NCBI RefSeq assembly: GCF_016623495.1
Contig: NZ_JAEHHL010000001.1
Coordinates: 930,001 to 994,000, forward strand
DNA: 64,000 bases
Direction: 5' to 3'
Origin: Thermohalobaculum xanthum
GTDB taxonomy: Bacteria > Pseudomonadota > Alphaproteobacteria > Rhodobacterales > Rhodobacteraceae
Both the position numbers and the translations under genes were made by a program. The notes under the pieces were generated by a model that did no database searches, was not told where the DNA came from, and saw only the letters and a list, made by a program, of their open reading frames with translations. Below, in pieces: positions 16,894 through 25,448 of this stretch. The stretch's first letter is position 1; the number at the start of each line of letters is the position of its first letter.

Positions 16894-18003
16894 TCAGCGC
16901 GCCGCCAGACCTTCCCCGAGCACGGCGCGCACGACGGCCATGTCTGCCTCGCGCGTCACGAAGGCCTGGCCGATCCCGCGCACCAGGATGAAGGTGAGCC
17001 GGCCCTGCCGGACCTTCTTGTCCTGCCCCATCAGCGCGATCAGCCCCTCGGCATCAGGCAGATCGCCCGGGATGTCGGCGAGCCGGTGCTTCATGCCCAT
17101 CGCCGCGAGGTGCGCGGCGACGCGCGAGGGCGCCTCCTGCGCGCAGAGCCCCATGCGGGCCGAGACCTCGAAGGCCAGCGCCATGCCGATCGCGACCCCC
17201 TCGCCATGCAGGAGCCGCGCCGAATAGCCGGTCGCCGCTTCGAGCGCATGGCCAAAGGTATGACCGAGGTTCAGGAGCGCCCGGTCGCCGCGCTCGTGCT
17301 CGTCGCGCGCGACGATGTCGGCCTTCATCTCGCACGATCGCCGCACCGCGTGGAGCCGCGCCAGCGTGTCGCCGTCCCTGAGCGCGGAGCCATGGGCTTC
17401 GAGCCAGTCGAAGAAGGCCGCGTCGCCCAGAAGGCCGTATTTCACCACCTCGGCATATCCGGCCAGGAACTCGCGCGGCGGCAGGGTCGCCAGGATGTCG
17501 ATGTCGGCAAGCACGAGGCGCGGCTGGTGGAAGGCGCCGATCAGGTTCTTGCCATGCGGCGAGTTCACGCCTGTCTTGCCGCCGACCGAGCTGTCGACCT
17601 GCGCGAGCAGCGTGGTCGGCACCTGCACGAAGCCCACGCCCCGGCGCAGGATCGCGGCGGCAAAGCCCGCGAGATCGCCGATCACGCCGCCACCCAGCGC
17701 GATCACGAGATCGTCGCGCTCGACCTTCAGCCCGAGCAGCCTCTCGACCACCAGCGTCACGTTGGCCATCGACTTGGTGGCCTCGCCCGGCGGCAGGATC
17801 ACCGCCTCACTGGCGATGCCCTCGGCCGCCAGGGCCGCGCGCAGGGGCTCGAGATGGATGCCCGCCACCGTCTCGTCGGTCACGATCGCCGCGAAGGGAC
17901 GCGGCAAATACGGCCCGATCAGCCCGCCCGCCCGGCCAAGCAGGCCGGGCCCGATCAGGATGTCATAGCTTCGCTCGCCCAGACCGACGCGCACCGTCTC
18001 CAT
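16894..18003 (-). CDS. aroB: 3-dehydroquinate synthase
   Basis: A 369-residue enzyme that converts DAHP to 3-dehydroquinate, the second step of the shikimate pathway, using NAD and a divalent metal. Diagnostic motifs are GGGVIGDLAGFAAA (NAD loop), QVDSSVGGKTGVNSPHGKN, the metal-binding GYAEVVKYG and LNLGHTFGHALE, and LLHGEGVAIGM. The ATG at 18003, preceded by GAGGC, is chosen over the longer open frame. It follows aroK with a 7-base gap, so the two pathway genes form an operon, as is usual in proteobacteria. Confidence 0.95.
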   Translation of the reverse strand: METVRVGLGERSYDILIGPGLLGRAGGLIGPYLPRPFAAIVTDETVAGIHLEPLRAALAAEGIASEAVILPPGEATKSMANVTLVVERLLGLKVERDDLVIALGGGVIGDLAGFAAAILRRGVGFVQVPTTLLAQVDSSVGGKTGVNSPHGKNLIGAFHQPRLVLADIDILATLPPREFLAGYAEVVKYGLLGDAAFFDWLEAHGSALRDGDTLARLHAVRRSCEMKADIVARDEHERGDRALLNLGHTFGHALEAATGYSARLLHGEGVAIGMALAFEVSARMGLCAQEAPSRVAAHLAAMGMKHRLADIPGDLPDAEGLIALMGQDKKVRQGRLTFILVRGIGQAFVTREADMAVVRAVLGEGLAAR

Positions 18004-18010
18004 GCCTGCC

Positions 18011-18616
18011 TCACTCGTCTCGCGGCGCGGGTAGAAACGCGCCATGTGCCTCGAGCGCCGCGATGATACGCGACGCCATCTCGTCATGGGTGAAGCCGGC
18101 CTCGCTCTCGACCGTCACGGCGGCCTCGGCATAGACCGGGTAGCGATCGCGGATCAGGCGGGCGAGGGTCTCGCGCGGATTACCGCGGTTGAGGAGCGGG
18201 CGGTGCGTCCGGCCAGCGGTGCGCGAGACCAGCAGGTCGAGGCCGGCCTTGAGCCAGACGCTGGTCGCGCCCTGCGCGATCAGGGCCCGCGTCTCGGGGT
18301 TCATGAAGGCGCCGCCGCCGGTTGCCAGCACCATCGGCGGCTCCTGCAGCAGGCGCGCGATCACGCGGCGCTCGCCGTCGCGGAAATGGGGCTCGCCGTA
18401 GCGTTCGAAGATCTCGGCGATGCTCATCGCGGCGGCGCGCTCGATCTCGGCGTCCGAGTCGGCGAAGGGCACGCCAAGCCGCTCGGCAAGCCGCTGGCCG
18501 ACCGAGCTCTTGCCGGCGCCCATCAGCCCGATCAGCACGATCGGGCGCCTGAGCGTCGGGCCCTCGACTGACGCTGTGCGGGCCTGCTTTGCCACGCCTG
18601 GTCTCGCCCCCTGCAT
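18011..18616 (-). CDS. aroK: Shikimate kinase
   Basis: A 201-residue kinase that phosphorylates shikimate with ATP. It shows the P-loop [11 protein letters not shown] (about residues 30-40), the substrate-binding DSDAEIE and FRDGERRVI, the GGGAF Walker-B-like loop and the lid RTHRPLL. GGAGGGACG directly precedes the ATG at 18616. An extra 22-residue N-terminal extension is present compared with E. coli AroK. It is first in an aroK-aroB operon and divergent from the small membrane protein-xerD pair, an order common in Rhodobacterales. Confidence 0.95.
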   Translation of the reverse strand: MQGARPGVAKQARTASVEGPTLRRPIVLIGLMGAGKSSVGQRLAERLGVPFADSDAEIERAAAMSIAEIFERYGEPHFRDGERRVIARLLQEPPMVLATGGGAFMNPETRALIAQGATSVWLKAGLDLLVSRTAGRTHRPLLNRGNPRETLARLIRDRYPVYAEAAVTVESEAGFTHDEMASRIIAALEAHGAFLPAPRDE

Positions 18617-18852
18617 CGTCCCTCCGCGCGCCGCCGGGCCGTTCCGGCGATTGCCCCGAGCGCCCCCTCCGGGTTACTGTCCGGGCGGAGAGCGTCGGCG
18701 CGGTCGGCGCGGGGTCTGGGTCTACACCAGCCCGCGAGACGGCGAAAGTGCGCCGGAGCCAAGGTGGGCGAAAGTCCGGGAGCGAGCGATCCCGGCGAGA
18801 GACCCGGAAGCTGGGGACCAGCGGCCGCGCGCCGCGGGCGGGGGCAAGGGCC

Positions 18853-18993
18853 ATGGGCAGGCTGCTGAAATACTTATTCCGTCTGATCGTGCTGGCGGCG
18901 CTGGCGCTGGTGGGCTACGCGCTGTTTGGCGATCTCGACGCCCCGCGCGCGCCGGTGAGCCTGCCGCTGGAAACGCCCGCAGCCGGGCAATGA
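18853..18993 (+). CDS. Small single-span membrane protein upstream of xerD
   Basis: A 46-residue protein: short basic N-terminus (MGRLLKYLFR), one hydrophobic helix (LIVLAALALVGYALFG), then a Pro-rich tail. Function unknown. Its stop overlaps the xerD start (ATGA), which argues that it is genuinely translated and coupled to xerD. A purine-rich AAGGGCC precedes the ATG. Similar tiny membrane proteins occur at this position in other Rhodobacterales, to my knowledge as conserved hypotheticals. Confidence 0.7.
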   Translation: MGRLLKYLFRLIVLAALALVGYALFGDLDAPRAPVSLPLETPAAGQ

Positions 18994-19982
18994 GCGGCGG
19001 CGCGCCTGCGGCACGGGCGGCAGGCTGGCTCGAGGCCTTTCTCGAGGCGATGGCGGCCGAGCGTGGCGCGGCGCGCAACACCCTGACCGCCTATGCCCGC
19101 GACCTCGGGGACTTCGGCGCCTGGCTGACCGCGCGCGGGCGGGACTTCGCCACGGCCGGCAGGCCCGAGATCGAGGCCTATCTTTCGGTGCTGGAGGATG
19201 CCGGGATGGCGCCCTCGACCCGTGCGCGCAAGCTCTCGGCGATCCGCCAGCTCATGCGCTTCCTGCTGACCGAGGGCTGGCGCGACGACGACCCCGCCGC
19301 ACGGATCACCGGGCCGAAGCCCGCGCGCAAGCTGCCCAACACGCTGGGCGTCGACGAGGTCGACCGCCTGATCTCCACCGCCCGCGACGCGGCGCAGGAC
19401 GAGACCGAGGCCGGCACGGACGGGCAATCAGGCACGAAGCCGCCGGCCGCCAATGCACTGCGCCTCTACTGCCTGATTGAGCTGATCTATGCCACCGGCC
19501 TTCGGGTGAGCGAACTGGTGGGCCTGCCGGCCCAGGCGGCGCGCGGCAACCCGCGGATGCTGATGGTGCGGGGCAAGGGTGGTCGCGAGCGCATGGTGCC
19601 GCTCTCGGAGCCCGCGCGCGAGGCGCTGGCCCGATGGCTGGCGGTGCGCGACCGCGCCGAGGCCGCGGCGCGTCGCGGGGGCGCACGGCCCTCGGCTTTC
19701 CTGTTCCCATCGACCGGTAAGGCCGGACATCTGAGCCGGGTCGCCTTCTGGGCGGCGCTGAAGGGGTTGGCGGCGCGCAGCGGCCTCGACCCCGAAGGGC
19801 TCTCGCCCCACACGATGCGCCATGCCTTCGCCACGCATCTTCTGGCCAATGGCGCCGACCTGCGAGTAATCCAGACGCTGCTGGGGCACGCCGATGTCTC
19901 GACCACCGAGATCTATACCCATGTCCTCGACGAGCGGTTGCGGCAGCTGGTGCTGACACACCACCCGCTGGCGCAGGACTGA
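18990..19982 (+). CDS. xerD: Tyrosine recombinase XerD
   Basis: A 330-residue site-specific recombinase that, with XerC, resolves chromosome dimers at dif under FtsK control. The N-terminal SAM-like domain (residues 10-100) is followed by the catalytic domain with the R-K-H-R-H-Y set: R in GLRVSEL (about 172), K in RGKGGRER, HTMRH (about 273), GHADVSTTEIYTH with the nucleophilic Tyr near 309. Length and the aroK-aroB neighbourhood fit chromosomal XerD rather than a phage integrase. The insert around residues 135-150 (ETEAGTDGQSGTK) is longer than in E. coli. Confidence 0.92.
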   Translation: MSGGAPAARAAGWLEAFLEAMAAERGAARNTLTAYARDLGDFGAWLTARGRDFATAGRPEIEAYLSVLEDAGMAPSTRARKLSAIRQLMRFLLTEGWRDDDPAARITGPKPARKLPNTLGVDEVDRLISTARDAAQDETEAGTDGQSGTKPPAANALRLYCLIELIYATGLRVSELVGLPAQAARGNPRMLMVRGKGGRERMVPLSEPAREALARWLAVRDRAEAAARRGGARPSAFLFPSTGKAGHLSRVAFWAALKGLAARSGLDPEGLSPHTMRHAFATHLLANGADLRVIQTLLGHADVSTTEIYTHVLDERLRQLVLTHHPLAQD

Positions 19983-20006
19983 GCGCTGTAGCTGGTCGGG
20001 CGCCGG

Positions 20007-21674
20007 TCAGGCGCCGGCCTGGCGCGCGCGCCAGGCTTCCCAGTCCTGTGGCGTGTCGAGATCGGTCAACGCCGAACGGCCGGACAGGGTGACGTCGACG
20101 ACGAACTCGGGATGCTCGGCGATCACGGCGCGCGCGCCGGCGTCGCCCTCGAGCGCGCGCAGGGGCTCGAAGAAGCGCCGCCCGAAGATCACCGGATGCC
20201 CCGGCGCGCCCTCGGCGCCACGCGCACGCACGATTGCGCGGCCCTCCGCCGGGTCGAAGGCGGCGATCAGCCGGTCGATGTCGGCGGGATCGAGATCGGG
20301 CATGTCGCCAAGCGCGATCATCGCGGCGTCGATGCCCGGCGCGAGCGCCGCGACGCCGGCGGCGATCGAGGTGCCCATGCCGTCGGCCGCCCGCGGGTTC
20401 TCGATGACCCGCACGCCAAGCCCCTGCAGCGCGGCGGCGCGGGCACTGTCGCCGGGGCGCAGGACGGCCACGACCTCCTCGACGGCGCTGGCGGCAAGCG
20501 CGGCAGCGGCGCGGGCCAGGAGCGGGCGCCCGCCAGCCATCTCGGTCAGCTTGTCGGCCCCCTCCATGCGCCGCGACGCGCCCGCCGCGAGCAGGACGGC
20601 CGAGATGCGGGGCCAGCGCCCGGTGCCTTCGTCGTCCGCCTCGCCCGACGCCTCGCGCGGGGCCTCGCCGGTGCGGGGCTGGGGCCGCGAGGGGATCTCC
20701 TTGAGCAGGCCGCCCACGCCCATCGCGGCGATCTCGGACCAGTCGGGATCGAGGCCGCAGGCGACACGCTCGAGCACCCAGTCAGCACCGTTGAGCTTGG
20801 GCGAGCGCGCACAGCCCGGAAGGCCGATCACGGGGCGCCCGGCCAGCTCGCCCAGGAACAGAAGGTTGCCGGGGTCGACCGGCATGCCGAACCGGGTGAG
20901 GCGCCCACCCGACGCCACCAGCGCGGCGGGCCCGACATCGCCACGGTCGGAGGTGGCCGAGCCGGTGAGGATCAGCACCATCGCGCCCGGCGCGTCGGCC
21001 AGCGCCGCGGCCAGCGCGTCCTCGTCATGCGCGACGACGACCTCGCGGGCCAGTTCGATGCCAAGCGCCCTGAGCCGGGCGCGGACGGCCTCGGCGCCCT
21101 TCTCGACCAGGGCAGGTTTCATGCCGGCCACGCGGGTGAGGATCAGCGTGGCCGAGTCTCGGACGAGGCCGTGCAAGCGGATCAGCGGATCCGGCCGGCC
21201 GGCGATCAGGGCCTCGATGCGCCGGACGGCGGCCTCGGGCGCGGCGTAGGGGATGATCTTGACGGTCGCGATCATCTGGCGGGCGGTGACCCGCGCGCGG
21301 TCGGCGACGGTGGCAAGCGTCACGGCCTCGTCGACCGCATTGATCGCACGCACCGCCTCGGCATCGACCGAGACGACGCCGCCGGTCGCGGCGTAAAGGT
21401 TCAAGCGGCCGGTGAAAGGCGCCGAGCGCGTGAGGCCGAGCGCCGCGGGATCGGGCGCGAGGGCCGCCCCGATGCGCGCCGCCGCCTCGTCCTCGGGCAG
21501 GTCGCCGTCGTCGAGCCGCGCCGCGACGACCTGTGCATGGCCCGCCGCGCGCAGGCGCTCGATCTCGTCGGGGCCAAGGCGGGTGCCCTTCTTGATGCGC
21601 CCGTCCGGCACGCCCAGCGAATGGGCGAGGATCGCGCCGGCGGCGTCGTCGAGGGGGACACGGGCGAACCTCAT
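20007..21674 (-). CDS. Molybdopterin-binding (MoeA-like) / NTP-transferase (MocA-like) fusion
   Basis: A 555-residue two-domain protein. Residues about 1-335 resemble the molybdopterin-binding fold (LILTGSATSDRGDVGPAAL, RPVIGLPGCARSPKLNG); residues about 355-555 are a nucleotidyltransferase with VLLAAGASRRMEGADKL and LGDMPDLDPADIDRL, as in MocA/CoxI, which makes molybdopterin cytosine dinucleotide. The product is probably the cytidylated cofactor for xanthine dehydrogenase/CO dehydrogenase-type enzymes. Its start overlaps the XdhC gene stop by 4 bases (ATGA), so both are one operon. Such fusions are known in alphaproteobacteria. No large hydroxylase subunit is in the window. Confidence 0.85.
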   Translation of the reverse strand: MRFARVPLDDAAGAILAHSLGVPDGRIKKGTRLGPDEIERLRAAGHAQVVAARLDDGDLPEDEAAARIGAALAPDPAALGLTRSAPFTGRLNLYAATGGVVSVDAEAVRAINAVDEAVTLATVADRARVTARQMIATVKIIPYAAPEAAVRRIEALIAGRPDPLIRLHGLVRDSATLILTRVAGMKPALVEKGAEAVRARLRALGIELAREVVVAHDEDALAAALADAPGAMVLILTGSATSDRGDVGPAALVASGGRLTRFGMPVDPGNLLFLGELAGRPVIGLPGCARSPKLNGADWVLERVACGLDPDWSEIAAMGVGGLLKEIPSRPQPRTGEAPREASGEADDEGTGRWPRISAVLLAAGASRRMEGADKLTEMAGGRPLLARAAAALAASAVEEVVAVLRPGDSARAAALQGLGVRVIENPRAADGMGTSIAAGVAALAPGIDAAMIALGDMPDLDPADIDRLIAAFDPAEGRAIVRARGAEGAPGHPVIFGRRFFEPLRALEGDAGARAVIAEHPEFVVDVTLSGRSALTDLDTPQDWEAWRARQAGA

Positions 21675-22741
21675 CCCTGCCCCCCTGATGCGCGCCGCAG
21701 CGGCGGCATATCGGCCGCACCGGGCGGCACACCGGGACGCGCACCCGGGCGGGTGTCGGGCCGGCGAAGGCGCTCGGTCATCTGGGCGAGGATGGCGATG
21801 GCGATCTCGGCGGGGGATTTCGCGCCGATGTCGAGGCCGATGGGCGCCTCGATGCGCGCGATCTCGGCCTCGGAAAAACCTGCTGCCCGGAGCCGGTCGA
21901 CCCGCTTGGCGTGGGTCCGGGTCGAGCCCAGCGCGCCGATGTAGAAGACATCGGAGCGCAGCGCCTCGACAAGCGCGGGATCGTCGATCTTGGGGTCGTG
22001 CGACAGGGTCACCAGCGCCGTGCGCAGGTCGAGCCCATGCGCCCGAAGTGCCTCGTCCGGCCAGTCGTGACTAACCGCCTCGCCGGGGAAGCGGGTCTCG
22101 GAGGCAAAGGCCTCGCGCGGGTCGATCACGGTGACGTCGTAGCCGGCCGCGCGCGCCATCAGCGTGAGCGGCTGGGCGATATGCGCGGCCCCCACGATGG
22201 CCAACCTCAGCGGCGGGTTGTGAACCGCGAGGAAGGTCTGGGGCGCGTCATCGTCGAGGAAGCCCGACCGGTCGGCGTCGAACCGCGCGGGCGCATCCGC
22301 GTATGCCAGCAGGCGGCGCGTCCAGGTTGCGGTGTCGGTCGCGACCGCCGCGGGGCGCCGCGCCGCGCGGGCCGCGACCAGTTCGGCAAGCAGCCCCTCG
22401 GGGACGCCGTCGCCGATGCCGACCGGCTCGACCAGCACGCGGATCGTGCCGCCGCAGGCGAGGCCGACGGCGAAGGCCTCGGCATCCGAGACGCCGAACT
22501 CGAGGATCCGGCAGCGCCCGTCGCCGATCGCGTCGAGCGCCTCGACCACGACGGCCCCCTCGACGCAGCCGCCGGAGACCGAGCCCATGATCTCGGAGCC
22601 GCCCGAGATCGCAAGCTGCGCGCCGACCTGGCGCGGCGCCGAGCCCCATGTCTGGACCACGGTGGCAAGCGCCGCCCCCTTTCCATCGCGGTGCCAGCTG
22701 AGCGCGATTTCGGGGATGCGATCGTGATCGGTGATGGCCAT
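21671..22741 (-). CDS. XdhC/CoxF-family molybdenum cofactor insertion protein
   Basis: A 356-residue XdhC-type chaperone, which binds and sulfurates the molybdenum cofactor before delivering it to hydroxylase enzymes. The N-terminal XdhC domain shows TWGSAPRQVGAQ and GSVSGGCVEGAVV; the C-terminal Rossmann domain begins with IVGAAHIAQPL and contains YIGALGSTRTHAKR. AGGAGGAG precedes the ATG at 22741. It is translationally coupled to the MoeA/MocA fusion. With the downstream MoxR/VWA pair it forms a set equivalent to coxD-E-F-I, here without the catalytic subunits. Confidence 0.88.
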   Translation of the reverse strand: MAITDHDRIPEIALSWHRDGKGAALATVVQTWGSAPRQVGAQLAISGGSEIMGSVSGGCVEGAVVVEALDAIGDGRCRILEFGVSDAEAFAVGLACGGTIRVLVEPVGIGDGVPEGLLAELVAARAARRPAAVATDTATWTRRLLAYADAPARFDADRSGFLDDDAPQTFLAVHNPPLRLAIVGAAHIAQPLTLMARAAGYDVTVIDPREAFASETRFPGEAVSHDWPDEALRAHGLDLRTALVTLSHDPKIDDPALVEALRSDVFYIGALGSTRTHAKRVDRLRAAGFSEAEIARIEAPIGLDIGAKSPAEIAIAILAQMTERLRRPDTRPGARPGVPPGAADMPPLRRASGGQG

Positions 22742-22927
22742 GGCTCTCCTCCTGCCCGGCGCGACGCGTCCCGGGCGCGGCTCAAGAAGAGGTGCCCCTT
22801 GTGGGGCGCGATGGCAAGGGGTGAGGCCGCCGCCGCCCGCCGGGGCCGCGCCACACGCAGACGTGATCTGTGCGCGGGCGATGTTTGGCCCTACCTATGT
22901 GGAAGAGGACGAAGAACGGAGGCCGCC

Positions 22928-23608
22928 ATGCGCATCAACGACGATTTCAGCCGCCGCGCCGCGATGCACCCCGCATCGAACCCATGGGTTCCCTCGCCCG
23001 CCGCGGGGGTCGAGCGGCGGATGCTCGACCGGATCGGCGACGAGGTGGCGCGCGCCACCACGATCGTGCGGTTCGCGCCGGGATCGGCCTTTGCCGCGCA
23101 CACCCATGGCGGGGGCGAGGAGTTCCTGGTGCTGGAGGGCGTGTTCCAGGACGAGAGCGGCGACTTTCCCGCCGGCACCTATGTGCGCAATCCGCCGACC
23201 TCGCGCCACACGCCGGCATCGGCGCCGGGCTGCACCATCTTCGTCAAGCTCTGGCAGATGTCGCCCGACGACCGCGCCGAGGTGCGCGTGCCGCCGGCCG
23301 AGCGGAAATTTTCCCCCGCCGAAGGACGGCCGGGCATCGAGGTGGCGCCGCTTCACAGCGACGCGCGCGAGGATGTCCGCCTCGAGCGCTGGGCGCCCGG
23401 CGCAAAGGTCACCCAAGTCCTGCCCGGAGGTGCCGAGATCCTGGTGCTGGAGGGGGACTTTGCAGAAAGCGCGGAGCAGTTCGAGCCCCAGGCGTGGCTG
23501 CGCCTGCCCAAGGGTGCCCGCCTGGAGGCGCAGGCGGGCCCGCAAGGCGCGCTGGTCTGGGTCAAGACGGGGCACCTGAGCGAGGAGCCCCGTCCTCCCG
23601 CGGCCTGA
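22928..23608 (+). CDS. Cupin-domain protein (ChrR-type cupin)
   Basis: A 226-residue protein with two cupin repeats. The first has the metal site HTHGGGEEFLVLEG and PTSRHTP; the second (APLHSDAREDVRLERW...GGAEILVLEGDF) lacks most histidines. This resembles the cupin of ChrR anti-sigma factors and related stand-alone proteins, but there is no N-terminal zinc anti-sigma domain and no sigma factor gene nearby, so a regulatory role is not supported. The ATG at 22928 follows CGGAGG. It is divergent from XdhC and convergent with a small membrane protein gene. Confidence 0.8.
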   Translation: MRINDDFSRRAAMHPASNPWVPSPAAGVERRMLDRIGDEVARATTIVRFAPGSAFAAHTHGGGEEFLVLEGVFQDESGDFPAGTYVRNPPTSRHTPASAPGCTIFVKLWQMSPDDRAEVRVPPAERKFSPAEGRPGIEVAPLHSDAREDVRLERWAPGAKVTQVLPGGAEILVLEGDFAESAEQFEPQAWLRLPKGARLEAQAGPQGALVWVKTGHLSEEPRPPAA

Positions 23609-23627
23609 GTCGTGTCGGGTACGGGCC

Positions 23628-23951
23628 TCAGACGGCTTGCGCCCCGTCCGTACTCCGAAGCAGGGCGCGCAGGTCATGCGCGCCGCGCACGTAGCGGGCC
23701 GTCACGCCGAGATCGGCGAACACGACCATCAGGTTGAAGACGTGAAGCCAGACGAGCGGGTCGAGCGGCGCGCCGCCCGCGAACTCGCTCAGCTTCGACG
23801 CGATCCCCACCAGCAATCCCGCGCAGATCAGGGTGACGATGGCCGGGCGCACCGGCGTGGCCTTGCGCCGCGCGATGACGCCCCAGAGCGACCCGTACCA
23901 GATCAGCGAGACGACGACGAGAACTCCAGATTCCAGAACTTGCAACAGCAT
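23628..23951 (-). CDS. Small integral membrane protein, unknown function
   Basis: A 107-residue protein with three probable membrane helices (VLESGVLVVVSLIWYGSLWGV; AIVTLICAGLLVGIASKL; LVWLHVFNLMVVFADLGV). No motif assigns a function. AAGGA stands before the ATG at 23951; the open frame extends 18 codons upstream with no supporting site. It lies between the cupin gene and the CoxE-like gene, on the same strand as the latter but separated by nearly 200 bases. Confidence 0.65.
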   Translation of the reverse strand: MLLQVLESGVLVVVSLIWYGSLWGVIARRKATPVRPAIVTLICAGLLVGIASKLSEFAGGAPLDPLVWLHVFNLMVVFADLGVTARYVRGAHDLRALLRSTDGAQAV

Positions 23952-24146
23952 GGCCCGATCCTTCCCCTCGATCCGGGGGCGGTTGTCCGCCTCCCGTCTC
24001 CGCAAGGCCCACAGCCCCGCGGAAATGATGGTTAAGGATGCGCGCCCTCCACGGTAAAATTGCGGCGCAAGCGCGATCTCAACGCCGCATATCTTGCGAA
24101 AACTGCACCGTTTTTGAACAGAAGGGGCCCGACGCGGCGGGGTCGC

Positions 24147-25388
24147 TCAGCGCATGGTTGCGAGCATGCGCGCCTTCGCGCCCTGGTCGTCCGGGCGGGT
24201 CAGCGCCTCGGCCAGTTCGCGCAGGCTGTCGATCGAGTGAGTCGCGCGAAAGCTGTCGACATGGGGCAGGATCGCGCGGACGCCCGCGGCCCGGGCCTCG
24301 AAGCCGTCCCAGCGCAGCAATGGGTTGAGCCAGACGAGTTTGCGGCAGGACAGCGCGAGCCGTTCGGCCGCGTGGCCAAGGCGTTCGGGCTCGTCGCGCT
24401 CGAGCCCGTCGGTGATCAGGAGCACCACGGCCCCCTGCCCCAGAACGCGGCGCGACCAGTCGCGGTTGAACGCCTCGAGACAGGCGCCGATGCGGGTGCC
24501 GCCCTCCCAGTCCTGCACCTCGCGGCCGGCGCGCCTGAGCGCCTCGTCGACGTCGCGCTCGCGCAGGTAACGGGTGATGTTGGTCAGCCGCGTGCCGAAG
24601 GTGAAGGCATGCACCTTCGACCAGCCCGCCCCCTTCGCATTGGCTGCGGCGTGCAGGAAATGCAGAAGCATGCGGCTGTAGCCCGCCATGCTGCCCGAGA
24701 TGTCGCACAGACAGACCAGCGCCGGCCAGCGCTCGCGCCGGGTCGCGCGGGCGAACTCCCGCACCTGGCCGCCGCGTCGCATCGCCTTGCGCATGGTGGC
24801 GCGCCAGTCGGGCAGGTGGCCATGCGCCGCCGGGCGCGCCCGACGCGAGGCGATCGGCCTGACCGGCAGGGCAAGCCGGGCGATAGCGCGCTTGGCCTCG
24901 GCGATTTCGGCGGCGGTCATCTGCTCGAAATCGCGCGACGCGAGGTGCTCTTCGGTCGACATCGTGAGGCGCGCGTCGATCTCGACCTCCTCGCCCTCCT
25001 CCTCGGCCGGCGGGGGCGGCGGGAGCCTGGCGCCGCTGGTCATGGCCTCGGCGGCACGCTGCTCGGCGGCGCGTTTCTCGCGCTCTTCGGGCGCGACCTT
25101 GATCTCGGGCAGTAGCAGGCCCATCGCCTTCTCGAGGATCTGGGGGTCGCGCCAGAACATGTGGAAGCACTGGTCGAAGACGGCGCGCTGCTCGGGCCGG
25201 CTCAGGAAACAGGCGGCCAGCGTGTGGTAGAAGTCGGTGCGGTGGTCGACGCCCCCGACCGCCACCGCCTTGACCGCGTCGACGACGCGGCCCGGGCCGA
25301 CCGGCAGCCCCGCCGCGCGCAGGGTGCGGGCGAAATAGAGGATGTTCTGGGCAAGCCGCCCGTCCTCGGGGATCCGGATCTCAGGCAT
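24147..25388 (-). CDS. VWA-domain protein, CoxE family
   Basis: A 413-residue protein with an N-terminal helical region, an acidic Pro-rich linker (PPPPPAEEEGEEVEID) and a C-terminal von Willebrand A domain whose MIDAS motif is CDISGSMAGYS. CoxE works with the AAA ATPase CoxD in assembling the CuSMo active site of CO dehydrogenase in Oligotropha; related MoxR-VWA pairs act as metal-insertion or remodelling chaperones. The MoxR gene precedes it with a 60-base gap. ATG at 25388 gives the family N-terminus PEIRIPEDGRLAQNI; in-frame starts at 25415 and 25430 are possible. Confidence 0.86.
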   Translation of the reverse strand: MPEIRIPEDGRLAQNILYFARTLRAAGLPVGPGRVVDAVKAVAVGGVDHRTDFYHTLAACFLSRPEQRAVFDQCFHMFWRDPQILEKAMGLLLPEIKVAPEEREKRAAEQRAAEAMTSGARLPPPPPAEEEGEEVEIDARLTMSTEEHLASRDFEQMTAAEIAEAKRAIARLALPVRPIASRRARPAAHGHLPDWRATMRKAMRRGGQVREFARATRRERWPALVCLCDISGSMAGYSRMLLHFLHAAANAKGAGWSKVHAFTFGTRLTNITRYLRERDVDEALRRAGREVQDWEGGTRIGACLEAFNRDWSRRVLGQGAVVLLITDGLERDEPERLGHAAERLALSCRKLVWLNPLLRWDGFEARAAGVRAILPHVDSFRATHSIDSLRELAEALTRPDDQGAKARMLATMR

Positions 25389-25448
25389 CGAACCTGGCAC
25401 CGAGGCGACCCGCATCCTGCCGGAGACCACGAGGTGTCACGGCCCGCC

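Noticed and set aside
18990-19982. Tyrosine recombinase as a phage or island integrase
   Set aside because: Length, domain layout and the aroK-aroB neighbourhood identify housekeeping XerD.
20112-21944. 610-codon plus-strand frame opposite the MoeA/MocA fusion and XdhC genes
   Set aside because: It crosses two real genes whose products are recognised, and its own translation shows no domains.
22928-23608. Cupin as a ChrR anti-sigma factor
   Set aside because: The zinc-binding anti-sigma domain is missing and no ECF sigma factor gene is adjacent.
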